A stretch of 64,000 nt of DNA from NCBI RefSeq assembly GCF_007751035.1, contig NZ_CP036433.1, forward strand, positions 5,065,001 through 5,129,000. Reading direction: 5' to 3'. The stretch comes from Lignipirellula cremea. Lineage in GTDB: Bacteria; Planctomycetota; Planctomycetia; Pirellulales; Pirellulaceae. Of this stretch, positions 10,101 through 17,532 are shown piece by piece. How positions within the stretch are numbered: the first letter of the stretch is position 1; every line of letters starts with the position of its first letter. The position numbers and the translations under genes were made by a program. A model generated the notes under the pieces. It ran no database searches. It was not told the DNA's origin and worked only from the letters and a program-made list of their open reading frames with translations.

Positions 10101-11885
10101 AATAAAACCCTCGATCCAAATGGTCCCTTGCTGGTGGCGCTGACCAGTCACCCGGCCGTCGCTGGCGCACCGGGCGAAACCCCGCTGGGCGTGATGGTCC
10201 GTTTTCTGATCAATGGAAAAACCTATCACTACCGGCTGGCGTCCTCTTCGCTTCTGGAGGGCGACCAGGTGGCGGTCGTGGTTAGCGAGACCACAACGCC
10301 GCCGGCCGAAAGTATCGAACAGCTTGACGTGCGGCCCTCGGGCGCTCCGCGTACGTACTATCTGTTTGCCAGGAACCGATCGGGCGATCCCCAGAACTGC
10401 CGCGTTGAAATGGAAGGCGCCGGTCCGGTCACGTTGAGCCTTGCTGCCGGCGAAACCAAACCGATCCTGTTTGTGGGGGCCCCGCCCCAGCCAAAAGCGC
10501 CGCTGCCTCGCATTGAAGAACCCGTCGTGGTTCGGGTGGTCGACGCCGCATCCGGCCAGCCGCTGGGTAGCCGCGCCCTGTGGCCGACGGTGCTCTCCCC
10601 CCGCAACTATGTGCGAGCCAGCGACGTCCGCTTTCTTCCGGAGAGTTCCACCCGCAACCGGCTAGAAGCAGTCGTTACCGTGGCAGGCTTGCCGCCAGGC
10701 GGACCGTGCGCGGTGAAACTGCTGGCGTCTCCTGATAACATTCCGGGCTTGTCTTCCATCAAGACAGGTCTCTTCCAGGGGGCGCTGCAGGAAGGACAAA
10801 GTCTGACACTCTTCGCCCAGGACATGCAGCTGCAGGCCGGCGTCGGCCCCAACGGCGAGTTCAGCATCGCCGCCGACGGCGCTCCCCGCGTGTTTGTGTA
10901 CGAAACGACCTTCGCTCGCCAGGGTACGGCCGTCTCTCCGCGGAGGCTGCTGTCGCCTCGCGTGCTGATGTCGGCTCCCGCCATCCTGGCCGCCGCTCCC
11001 ACCATGCAGGTGCAGCTGCAGGTCGACAATGGGCCCGACGACTCCACGCTCGAGGTTGCCATCGGCCAGAATTCCGACGCCGGATTCCTGGCGGAGTCCG
11101 TCATGAATCTGTCGACTCCGCAAGAGTTCCAGATCGGCTTTAGCCCCTTCGGCAAAGGCGGCGCCTGGATGTTTTCCGGCGGCGTCAACGACTGGTCTCC
11201 GGAGTTGGATATCGCCGGCGTCGTTGGCCGACGCGTGGTGCAGGTCCGTCTGCTGGATCGTGCAGGACGACAGCTGGGGATCGCCCAGCAACCCGTCATC
11301 ATCGACGACAGCCCGCCGCAGAACTTGTACTTTGTGGCGCCGCCGGCGTACGCCTCCGACAAGGAGCCGTTGAATTTGACGGCCGCCGGCTTTGACAGTT
11401 TGTCAGGCGTCGCCCAGGTGGATTTCTTTGTCGGCAAGCCGGTCGACAAGAAAGTCCCGGCCACCGCCGTGCTGTATCCGGCGGACCAGGACGGAGCCGC
11501 CTGGACGGTGCAATTGCCGCCAAGCAAACTGCTGGGACCGACCGCCATTACGGCTCGCTTTACCGACGGCGCCGGGTTGTTCTCCTTTGTCACGACCGTG
11601 GTCAACTTTAACGCGGATCCGCCTGCTCCGGTCGGCGGAGTGGCCGGCGTGGTGGTGGAGGGAAGTCGTCCCCAGGCGAATCTCGATGTCTGGCTGATCA
11701 ACGCCGCTGGCAAAGTCGTGGCCTCGACCAAGACGGGCGCCAACGGCCGGTTCGATTTCAACCAGGCCAAACCGGGCGCCTATACTGTCTGGGCGGAGCA
11801 GTCGTTTCCCAGCCGGAAAGCAACGGCCGACGTGACGGTTGTGGCCGGCAAGCAGGTCGACGCCAGCCTTGACCTTGCCCTGTAG
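7179..11885 (+). CDS. Pseudo-caspase paralogue with C-terminal carboxypeptidase-regulatory-like domain
   Basis: A 1568-residue membrane-anchored protein. It has a basic stretch (KRKVKRR, 21-27), one transmembrane helix (28-49) and then a caspase-fold domain that aligns with the preceding gene. His144 of the neighbour corresponds to Ser126 here (LYLSCSAG) and Cys193 to Ile172 (KLLVLDIVW), so the catalytic dyad is gone, while the flanking strands and the DGRV segment near residue 245 are kept. The following helical region (about 300-890) resembles the same region of the neighbour. There is no VWA domain. The C-terminus has Ig-like repeats and a final carboxypeptidase-regulatory-like module (about 1485-1568, with GANGRFDF and PGAYTV). 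A GTG at 7167 is an alternative start; ATG 7179 is preferred. It is likely a regulatory or scaffold partner of the protease (inference). Confidence 0.75.
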   Translation: MNESTTELLWRSTPPVRDAAKRKVKRRLVVGLAFCLCLAGAALGVASLIDTAPDPLFIAYYSTLAPEGALTLDHPTAREYEALKSGAALASFSRRTIARSQHAFQEELSALAENSDKGLVLYLSCSAGLNSDGHIVLRHARPDAGAAAITLHSVLDEIKDCPARKKLLVLDIVWPAHEIESGFFPAIANDLIDIELKNVPDQRRLVLCSTSKGQYAFNNLAAGRTVFGDYFDRGMAGAADGCNDSHTFDGRVMVRELANYLQMHVDRWAMLNRGLRQTPRLLGDGVDFDLAAYSLPLKPPADLSESLREYPKWLLEGWEQRDKMVADGKLESYPWLTRRLEAALLQAELRWRSGADEATVQSDYVLRESEFKRLLERFESYLTEPRPFSLAQLELLQPVDATKASAALAVMLSDFQAQSSQAPAASWPALRDKLAGEFMVKAKEESDAAVAIAVFIALCNDTTGSRDTIRWLDRVLRSRQPRPLYEETNVIRRLAELDVPDDQWPAANVRALLRVVRLGEQAISDPCAFVWSGDFLSLAAQQRHNGEVLMWSPGFAAPSEVERLLAVAEQRFSAALESSRTVDLAVRTCDRGFRLLQAYAGYLEHEVSDDNWRAALAAVGQLCDELGSDQKHGGAVAERVQSLRRLTAVAVMQLNTLERPFLPANVDRLCEAAQTELAGPLQVQRLDAVLSTPLLDAPQRLAAWQARNALAHRLNLATQKLDEEGPISKEAFAKLVFSITQGDLLQNGSMNAVWRRLQRAAAILKLAGWPLDQLPVLSYDPQKESCTEFDAAREAASKLQQIWRHLLALQIEQDQNTMAAARLVWVATPYYPMPALDDPARNPRMQQHAKQARRRWSWLSERYRYAARDCIRPDFYAETARLYETLAPAPPEAFVQVLSCGPAAGAGTSALNPLASTDPLAPAPASSAAPIDTASSDTLVAAIQWRVAGGAAPVKGAVKVDILAESDSLSAKVLNKTLDPNGPLLVALTSHPAVAGAPGETPLGVMVRFLINGKTYHYRLASSSLLEGDQVAVVVSETTTPPAESIEQLDVRPSGAPRTYYLFARNRSGDPQNCRVEMEGAGPVTLSLAAGETKPILFVGAPPQPKAPLPRIEEPVVVRVVDAASGQPLGSRALWPTVLSPRNYVRASDVRFLPESSTRNRLEAVVTVAGLPPGGPCAVKLLASPDNIPGLSSIKTGLFQGALQEGQSLTLFAQDMQLQAGVGPNGEFSIAADGAPRVFVYETTFARQGTAVSPRRLLSPRVLMSAPAILAAAPTMQVQLQVDNGPDDSTLEVAIGQNSDAGFLAESVMNLSTPQEFQIGFSPFGKGGAWMFSGGVNDWSPELDIAGVVGRRVVQVRLLDRAGRQLGIAQQPVIIDDSPPQNLYFVAPPAYASDKEPLNLTAAGFDSLSGVAQVDFFVGKPVDKKVPATAVLYPADQDGAAWTVQLPPSKLLGPTAITARFTDGAGLFSFVTTVVNFNADPPAPVGGVAGVVVEGSRPQANLDVWLINAAGKVVASTKTGANGRFDFNQAKPGAYTVWAEQSFPSRKATADVTVVAGKQVDASLDLAL

Positions 11886-12341
11886 GTAAAAGGCAACTGC
11901 TGATGCAGGATGCCGCGGGTTCGCCGGCGGAGTTTTATCTGCGTCATGCTGCGGGACGGCTTTCTCGGGGCATGGCGGGATGTTTCCGGCGCCTTTGGCG
12001 GCTCTTCTTTCTCAGCGGTTCGCACTCTGGCGAACCTGCGTTGACTTTGCGGGGTGCGGGTCGGTTTACGCAATGGGGAGCCCGTAGCGCGAACCAGGGC
12101 CATCAGGTAACGGTTGCACCGAATTGCTCAATTTTCCCGATTCGTCCGCCGATGATGGTTATACCCGGCGCCGGAATCGTGCCGGGTCAATCCCACATCC
12201 AGGCTTCCGCCGCGCTGACCCGCAAAGCAGTGAGACGGTGGAAACCTCTTTCCCGGCTTGGTTCCGCCTTGCCGGTAGTCGCGTGCGTTTGTCGACCCGC
12301 ATCGATGTTTCGCGCGAGCCACCTTCAGAGGAAATCGACCC
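11886..12341. other. Intergenic region with one hairpin
   Basis: These 456 bp follow the pseudo-caspase gene. A perfect 7-bp stem with a 6-base loop lies at 12017-12036 without a T-run. A TTGACT at 12041-12046 could be a -35 element, but the matching -10 (TTTACG) is poor. The open frames here run antisense to, or overlap, the next gene and look non-coding. Confidence 0.4.
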
Positions 12342-13250
12342 ATGAAACGCGCACTCCCTTGGGGCGCCGCAGCGGTGCTGTTGATTATTGGCGGCGTTGG
12401 CTGTGTTGCGCCGGGCGTTGATTCGCCGGGCGGCATCTTTAAATTTGTAAACGAAGAAGCGGTCGTCAGCCCAAATGGCGCTGCCGAAACGCAAGCCTAT
12501 GAAGGCGCCCAGGTGGTGTTTCGCCAGAACGACGGGGAAGCGAATCCGTCTCTTGACGGTCCGCCGCCGCCGACCCCTTTGGCCGATGACTCGGGCGGAC
12601 TGGATTTCAACAGCGGTAACAGAAGCGCCGGTCCCAGCACTCCAGCTCCCAGTACTCCGGCTCCCTTAGCGCCTCACGCCGAAGAAGTCGGCTCGGGTCG
12701 CCAAGGGCTCAGCGGTGCGGTTCCCATCGCTCCGCCGCAAGCCGACCCTTATGGTCAGGGTTACCCGCCCGCCCAGGGATACAATCCGTATGCGGCCGGC
12801 CCGAATCCTTACGCACCGCCGCAGTACGCCGCTTATCCCCAGCAGCCGATGCAAGGGGGAGCCGAAGCTGGTGCAGCGAATGGTTACAGCGAAGGCTGCC
12901 AGAACTGCCAGGGCGGTAACTGCCAGGGATGTAATCACTGTCAGGGCGGATATTGCCATGCCCGTGGATTTGGAGGCAGGCACGGCGGTTATCACGACGG
13001 CGAAGCCCACGGCATCTTTGGCCATTGCGGCCATCGCCTGGGAGCCTGCTTCGGCGGTTGTCGTGGCTGGCTGTCGGGATGTCTCGGCCGTTGCCGCGGC
13101 GGCGCCGCGGGGATGCACGAGCCCAAACCGTACACGGGGCCGTATGCCGGACCGAGCGGCCCCGCAACGGGCGCCGTGGCGTATCCTTACTACACGACCC
13201 GGGCGCCCCGCGACTTCCTGATGAACAACCCGCCGCCGCTAGGCCCGTAG
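12342..13250 (+). CDS. Secreted Cys/His/Gly-rich, proline-rich envelope protein (possible lipoprotein)
   Basis: A 302-residue protein with an N-terminal signal (MKRALPWG, hydrophobic core to residue 20) ending in Cys21; the lipobox GVGC is imperfect at -3, so lipoprotein status is tentative. Residues 70-175 are low-complexity Pro/Gly/Tyr. Residues 186-251 hold eleven cysteines in CxxC-like spacing (186, 189, 194, 197, 200, 205, 229, 236, 240, 247, 251) mixed with many histidines and glycines, which suggests metal binding or disulfide crosslinking. The end (TTRAPRDFLMNNPP) resembles a C-terminal tail I recall from other planctomycete proteins. GAGGAAA lies about 7 bases before the ATG. It follows the caspase-like pair by 456 bp and is probably a separate transcript. 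No enzymatic domain is recognised. Confidence 0.75.
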   Translation: MKRALPWGAAAVLLIIGGVGCVAPGVDSPGGIFKFVNEEAVVSPNGAAETQAYEGAQVVFRQNDGEANPSLDGPPPPTPLADDSGGLDFNSGNRSAGPSTPAPSTPAPLAPHAEEVGSGRQGLSGAVPIAPPQADPYGQGYPPAQGYNPYAAGPNPYAPPQYAAYPQQPMQGGAEAGAANGYSEGCQNCQGGNCQGCNHCQGGYCHARGFGGRHGGYHDGEAHGIFGHCGHRLGACFGGCRGWLSGCLGRCRGGAAGMHEPKPYTGPYAGPSGPATGAVAYPYYTTRAPRDFLMNNPPPLGP

Positions 13251-13280
13251 GGTTTCCGCAGCGATAACTTTAGTCATGTC

Positions 13281-13308
13281 AACAAGCCCTGCATCTGCAG
13301 GGCTTGTT
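13281..13308 (+). terminator. Strong hairpin after the Cys-rich protein gene
   Basis: A perfect inverted repeat (13281-13293 with 13296-13308), in effect a 12-bp stem with a 4-base loop. It begins 30 bp after the stop codon. Only TTGTT closes the 3' arm, so there is no long T-run. It is also strong evidence that the next gene starts downstream at 13414, not inside the hairpin. Confidence 0.6.
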
Positions 13309-13413
13309 GCATTCCGGGCCGGGCCTGGGCGGTGCTGCATACGCGACCCTTGCTTGACCGCGAGGCCTTGGCGCGGGAGTCTGGAGAGATCTTTCCTCTT
13401 GCAAGGCAATCCC

Positions 13414-14862
13414 ATGACCCCTTTCGTCCCTCGGGCAATGTCAACGCTCCTCCTTTTGCTGCTGGCCTCCTCTGCCGGTTTGCGGGCCGAGGATCCCCAG
13501 CCGGAGCCCGGCAGCCGGATCGAACAAACGGCCCACTGGGAGATGGAAACCCTCAAGTGTAAAGACGGCCGCACGCTGTACGGCCTGATGCAAAAGATCA
13601 CGCGGCGCGAAATGGAATTCGTCGAGGTGGTCCGGCGCAGCGGCAAACCGCTGTATCTGGTCGTGCATTACTATGCGCCTGGTGCGGTGGAGAAGTGGAC
13701 GAAGCTTGATCCCCCGGACCGCCGGGAACTGATCCAGCGCATCGGGCCGTTGCTGCTGCACAAGAATCGTCGGCGAATTGAAGCAGGCCGGATGGAGGTC
13801 GTCGAGCTGCGGGAGTCGACCGTCGAGGGAGTCGTCTGGCGGCAAGCCTCGACGCCTTCGTTTCTTCTGAAAAGCACGGCCGACGAGGACACCACGCGGC
13901 GGGCCGTCGTCCGGCTCGAGCAGATGTTTCGCGCCTATCAGCAGATCTTGCCGCCGCAGCTGGATCGAAATAAACCCGTCACGATTGAACTGCTGGGAAC
14001 GCGCGCCGAGTACCGCGCCGAACTGGCCCGTCGCCAGCTGCAGATTGAGAATCCGGCCTTCTTCTCGGCTGCAGAGAACCTGATCGTGGCGGGCGACGAC
14101 CTGCAGGTCTACGCGGAACAGCTGGTCAATACGCGGGCCGAGAATGAACAGGTCCGCCGCCGCTATGATGCTCTTGACGCCGACTTTGAGGAACGCATTA
14201 CAAAGTTAGCCGCCGACCTGAAGGCTAATGGATACCAGCCGACGGATATCCAGGCCGAGATTCGCCTGCGCCGGGCCGCCTGGACGAACGAACGGACTGC
14301 GGCCATGACCCGTATCCTGGAAGCAAACCGTCGGAACGAAACGCGCAGCGGGCAATTGCTGCAGCGGGTTTTCGCCCGGCTGTTTCACGAATCGTTCCAC
14401 GCCTGGTATGAGAACTACGTTTTTCCCGAGCGCAATGCCGACACGCCCCGCTGGCTACACGAAGGTCTGGCCCAGATTTTCGAAACGGGCCACCTGGAGG
14501 CGGATACTTTGCGGATCGACGCTCCCAGTCGCGAATCGCTGCTCGCCCTGCAGGAGGACCTGCGCGGACCGGAGCCGCTTCGCCTGCGGGAGTTGCTGAC
14601 GTCGGAAGAAAACGCCTTCCTGGCCTGGCGCCACGACCCGAACATTTCGGAGCGATACTATCTTTATTCCTGGGGCGTGGCCTGGTACCTGACATTCGAT
14701 CGCGACCTGCTCAGCGCCGACTCGCTTTCTGGTTACGTTTCGCCGCAGGCTGCACGAGAGGATCCGATCCCCCGGTTCGAACGGTTCGTCGGCCAGGATC
14801 TGGAGACCTTTGAGGCCGCCTGGCAAAAGGCCATGCTGGACCGGAAGCCGTCGCGTCCCTGA
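13414..14862 (+). CDS. Secreted HExxH zinc metallopeptidase-like protein (DUF1570 type)
   Basis: A 482-residue protein with a clear signal peptide (MTPFVPRAMS, Leu-rich core, cleavage near SAGLRA at 25). The central feature is a gluzincin-like zinc site: H325-E326-S-F-H329 (LFHESFHAW), then WLHEGLA with Glu350 about 20 residues later as the likely third ligand. The open frame extends upstream to 13276, but that would run through the preceding hairpin. ATG 13414 begins the signal peptide and has AAGG about 8 bases upstream. The layout matches the DUF1570 family abundant in planctomycetes, which is generally treated as peptidase-like without known substrates. It should act outside the cytoplasm. 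Zinc-peptidase fold is well supported; actual protease activity is inferred. Confidence 0.75.
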   Translation: MTPFVPRAMSTLLLLLLASSAGLRAEDPQPEPGSRIEQTAHWEMETLKCKDGRTLYGLMQKITRREMEFVEVVRRSGKPLYLVVHYYAPGAVEKWTKLDPPDRRELIQRIGPLLLHKNRRRIEAGRMEVVELRESTVEGVVWRQASTPSFLLKSTADEDTTRRAVVRLEQMFRAYQQILPPQLDRNKPVTIELLGTRAEYRAELARRQLQIENPAFFSAAENLIVAGDDLQVYAEQLVNTRAENEQVRRRYDALDADFEERITKLAADLKANGYQPTDIQAEIRLRRAAWTNERTAAMTRILEANRRNETRSGQLLQRVFARLFHESFHAWYENYVFPERNADTPRWLHEGLAQIFETGHLEADTLRIDAPSRESLLALQEDLRGPEPLRLRELLTSEENAFLAWRHDPNISERYYLYSWGVAWYLTFDRDLLSADSLSGYVSPQAAREDPIPRFERFVGQDLETFEAAWQKAMLDRKPSRP

Positions 14863-15049
14863 ACGCCGGCTTGGATGCCTGATGAACCTGACCGCCAGGG
14901 AAAGGTTGATGCGGCCTCGCATGAATGAACGGTTAGCAACTGGCGAATATTGCTGGCTGCAACAGGGCCTTTCTGGGGGCTGAGGGGGAATCGTTCGCCA
15001 CGAAACGGCTGAATTTGATCCAATTCCCGCGGACGGGCAGGCGCTTGCC

Positions 15050-15078
15050 TTGTGGCGCACGCGACGTCGGCGCACAAT
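15050..15078 (+). promoter_or_regulatory. Possible sigma-70 promoter for the zinc-ribbon gene
   Basis: TTGTGG (15050-15055) and CACAAT (15073-15078) are separated by 17 bases and lie 66 bp before the ATG of the zinc-ribbon membrane protein. The match to consensus is modest, so this is only a candidate. Confidence 0.25.
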
Positions 15079-15144
15079 TAAATTTCGTGAATGCGGCGCG
15101 CCGCCATTTTGTGTTTCTAGTCGTTTGTCGGTTGTTCGTGATCT

Positions 15145-16347
15145 ATGCCGATTAAAGTCACCTGCTCCTGCGGGCAGAACCTCACCGCCAAAGATGAACT
15201 CGCCGGTCGGGTTGTGAAGTGCCCCAAATGCGGCAACGCGCTACAGATTCCCGGAGGCGCTAAACCGGCCGCAGGAACCAGGCCGCCGTCGCAAGCGAAA
15301 CCGGCCCCCAGGAAACCGCCGGTCAAACCGCAGGCTCCGCCCCCGCCGCAGGCTCCGCCTGCCGGCGGCGGATTCGACGATCTTTTCGACGATATCGGAC
15401 TGGCTCCCGTGCAGGGGTCTCCGACTTGTCCGAACTGCCATGCCCAGATGTCGCCGGAGGCCGTGATCTGCATCAGCTGCGGTTATAACCGGCAAACCGG
15501 GGCCCGACTGCAGGGGGTGGCGTCGGTCGAAGCCACCGAGGCCAACATGGCCGAAGCCCTGGTGCAAAAGGCTCGCCGGGATATCGATGCCAACCCCGAC
15601 TCTCGCCAGAACGAAAGCGACTTTGGCGACGCCAGCAGCGCCTGGACCTGGGTGCTGCTGCTGTTTTTGCCGCTGCTGTTTATCCTGGCCGTCGTCATCA
15701 CTTTGTTCTGGGGCGGTCGTCTGATTGCATACCAGGAAGCCATTGTGGCGAGCATTATGGAGGACGGCTTTAGTCTGGTGACGCTGGCCTTGCTCATTTA
15801 CTTTTTCGCCACGCTGGCGGGGGCGATCGGCTGGTTTTCTTTGAGCATGCAAGCGCTTGAAGAGAATATCACCCAGGGCATGGCCAACATTCTCACCTGC
15901 GGCCTGTACTCGCACTACTATGCGATTATGACATTCAACAAGAATGGCTTCGCCGCGACCATGTACTTTGCTTCGTACTTTTTGTTCATGACCGGCATTA
16001 CGGTCATGTACAACCATAATATCGAACTGGTCGTGCCGGCCGACGATGTGGGCCACTGGATTGTCTTTTTGTGGTTCATGTGGTTTGCCCAGGTCTTGTC
16101 GCTGGTGGGCTATTTGTGGGGTTCGGTTGTGATCTGGGAGATCAATCCCGTACATGGGATTATCTGCAGCGTGACCGGCCTGGGATTGCTGGTGCTGGGC
16201 TTTATGCACTTCAAAAAGGCTGCGGCGCCTACCATTTTGTACTGTGTGAGTTTCGTTCTGTTGTTGTCGGCTTTTATCTGGTTGATTTTGATTTCGGGTC
16301 AGTTATCAGACATCCCGGCAATGTTGCCGGAAATCAAAGAAATTTAA
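15145..16347 (+). CDS. Polytopic membrane protein with two zinc ribbons
   Basis: A 400-residue protein. Residues 6-35 form a CxCG...CPKCG zinc ribbon (TCSCGQ, then VVKCPKCGN). A proline-rich linker follows, then a second ribbon near 95-115 (CPNCHAQM...CISCGYN). From about 170 there are around seven hydrophobic segments, for example LLLFLPLLFILAVVI, ALLIYFFATLAGAIGWF, FASYFLFMTGITVM, VFLWFMWFAQVLSLVGY and FVLLLSAFIWLILI. The first ribbon type (VxCxCG, AGR, VKCPxC) is common at the N-termini of planctomycete membrane proteins and probably faces the cytoplasm. The downstream gene starts 13 bp later and has the same ribbon, so the two are probably co-transcribed. The ATG at 15145 has no clear ribosome site. 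Function unknown. Confidence 0.75.
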   Translation: MPIKVTCSCGQNLTAKDELAGRVVKCPKCGNALQIPGGAKPAAGTRPPSQAKPAPRKPPVKPQAPPPPQAPPAGGGFDDLFDDIGLAPVQGSPTCPNCHAQMSPEAVICISCGYNRQTGARLQGVASVEATEANMAEALVQKARRDIDANPDSRQNESDFGDASSAWTWVLLLFLPLLFILAVVITLFWGGRLIAYQEAIVASIMEDGFSLVTLALLIYFFATLAGAIGWFSLSMQALEENITQGMANILTCGLYSHYYAIMTFNKNGFAATMYFASYFLFMTGITVMYNHNIELVVPADDVGHWIVFLWFMWFAQVLSLVGYLWGSVVIWEINPVHGIICSVTGLGLLVLGFMHFKKAAAPTILYCVSFVLLLSAFIWLILISGQLSDIPAMLPEIKEI

Positions 16348-16360
16348 CCCGGCGCTCGCG

Positions 16361-17407
16361 ATGACGCTTCAGGTGAAATGCCAGTGCGGAAAGAGCTTCC
16401 TGGCCCAGCCGCATCTGGAAGGGAAAAAAGTGCGTTGCCCGGCCTGCCAGGCCTGGCTGCAGGTTCCGCGTCGTCGGACTCCTGCGCCGGCGGCCCCGGG
16501 TGCAAAGCTAATTGCCGCCTGCCAGTGCGGGCAGCGTTTTCAAGCAGAACCGCATCTGGCTGGCAAGGAGGTCGCCTGCCCCAGCTGTCAGCGGACGATC
16601 CGGATTCCTCGGCAACCGGTGCGGCATTCTGGCGGCAATGTGTTTGATGAGGTTGTCGCTTCCTCCGGCATGACGCCTCCGCCGCCCCCTGCGGTCTGGC
16701 CGGCTTCCGGCGCAATGGCAAACTCTTCGCAAGATCTGCCTCGCTGGATTCTTCCGGCCGCGATGGGAGGCTGTGGGATGCTGGTCCTGCTTTTTCTGGT
16801 GTTGCTTGCCGTCCAGATTTTGCCTGCTTCCAGCGACGATGCGGATCCCGATACCGCCCCGCAGCCGACCCTTCTGCAGAATACCGCCGGCGCGGTCGCG
16901 GTCGAACCGGATCCTCTGTCGGAAACGGCAAGCACGGGGCGGCGATACGCTTCGGCCATGGGGAAGTTCACGGCCGACTTCCCGTTGCCGCCTTCGGTGG
17001 AAGAAGGTACGGCCGAGCTCACCGGCGGCGACGCCCCGTTTACGGGCGTCCGTGCAAACGACCCCAGCGGCGCCGTCTTTCAGGTGGTGTCGTACGCGCT
17101 GCCGGAGTTGTCGATCCTCAATGACCAGAACGAACTGCTCGACGCCTACTGCGACCAGGTGGCCCGCCAACGCCAGGTGACGCATCGGGTCGAGTTGCTG
17201 CTCGATGGACGGGTCGGCCGCTCTCTGGAATACGCCGACACCCCTGCCAGACAGCCGGTAACCGTCCGCACACGGATTTACCAGCTGGACGATCGCCAGG
17301 TGCATGCGACCGTGTTCCTGCCCCAGGGCGTATCCGCCGACGACAAGACCAGCCGCTTTTTCGATTCGCTCCGACTGGGCGCACCCAGCGCCAGACAGGC
17401 GGATTAA
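16361..17407 (+). CDS. Double zinc-ribbon, single-pass membrane protein with outward domain
   Basis: A 348-residue protein beginning with two tandem copies of the same zinc ribbon (CQCGKSF...VRCPACQ at about 7-29; CQCGQRF...VACPSCQ at about 52-75). One transmembrane helix follows (about 128-152, MLVLLFLVLLAVQIL), then an alpha/beta domain (about 185-340) that begins with YASAMGKFTADFPLPP. That domain resembles small planctomycete domains related to PsbP/DUF1795-type folds, an uncertain comparison. It lies 13 bp after the other zinc-ribbon membrane gene, suggesting one operon. The ribbons should be cytoplasmic and the C-terminal domain outside. No catalytic residues are recognised, and the function is unknown. 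Confidence 0.7.
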   Translation: MTLQVKCQCGKSFLAQPHLEGKKVRCPACQAWLQVPRRRTPAPAAPGAKLIAACQCGQRFQAEPHLAGKEVACPSCQRTIRIPRQPVRHSGGNVFDEVVASSGMTPPPPPAVWPASGAMANSSQDLPRWILPAAMGGCGMLVLLFLVLLAVQILPASSDDADPDTAPQPTLLQNTAGAVAVEPDPLSETASTGRRYASAMGKFTADFPLPPSVEEGTAELTGGDAPFTGVRANDPSGAVFQVVSYALPELSILNDQNELLDAYCDQVARQRQVTHRVELLLDGRVGRSLEYADTPARQPVTVRTRIYQLDDRQVHATVFLPQGVSADDKTSRFFDSLRLGAPSARQAD

Positions 17408-17462
17408 CTCGCCGGTCATGGCGTCCGCCTGGTTACCGGGCATGGGACCTCCGCCGGTTCTT

Positions 17463-17491
17463 TTGGGGTTTGCTGACGAGTTGCGTATACT
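17463..17491 (+). promoter_or_regulatory. Likely sigma-70 promoter before the Pro-rich membrane protein gene
   Basis: TTGGGG (17463-17468), 17 bases, then TATACT (17486-17491, five of six consensus bases). Transcription would begin near 17498, 35 bp before the GTG start at 17533. This placement also argues against translation starting at the ATG at 17470, which would fall inside the promoter. Confidence 0.4.
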
Positions 17492-17532
17492 ACGTACTCA
17501 GAAGAGTCCAGCGTTTCAAAAGGGGGCACGGA

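Noticed and set aside
11903-12421. Open frame in the gap before the Cys-rich protein gene
   Set aside because: It overlaps the true start of the next gene in another frame and includes a hairpin; the translation has no signal peptide or domain.
12897-12970. Possible short tandem DNA repeat in the Cys-rich gene
   Set aside because: The similarity comes from recurring Cys-Gln-Gly codons; units differ in length and bases, so it is better described as a protein composition feature.
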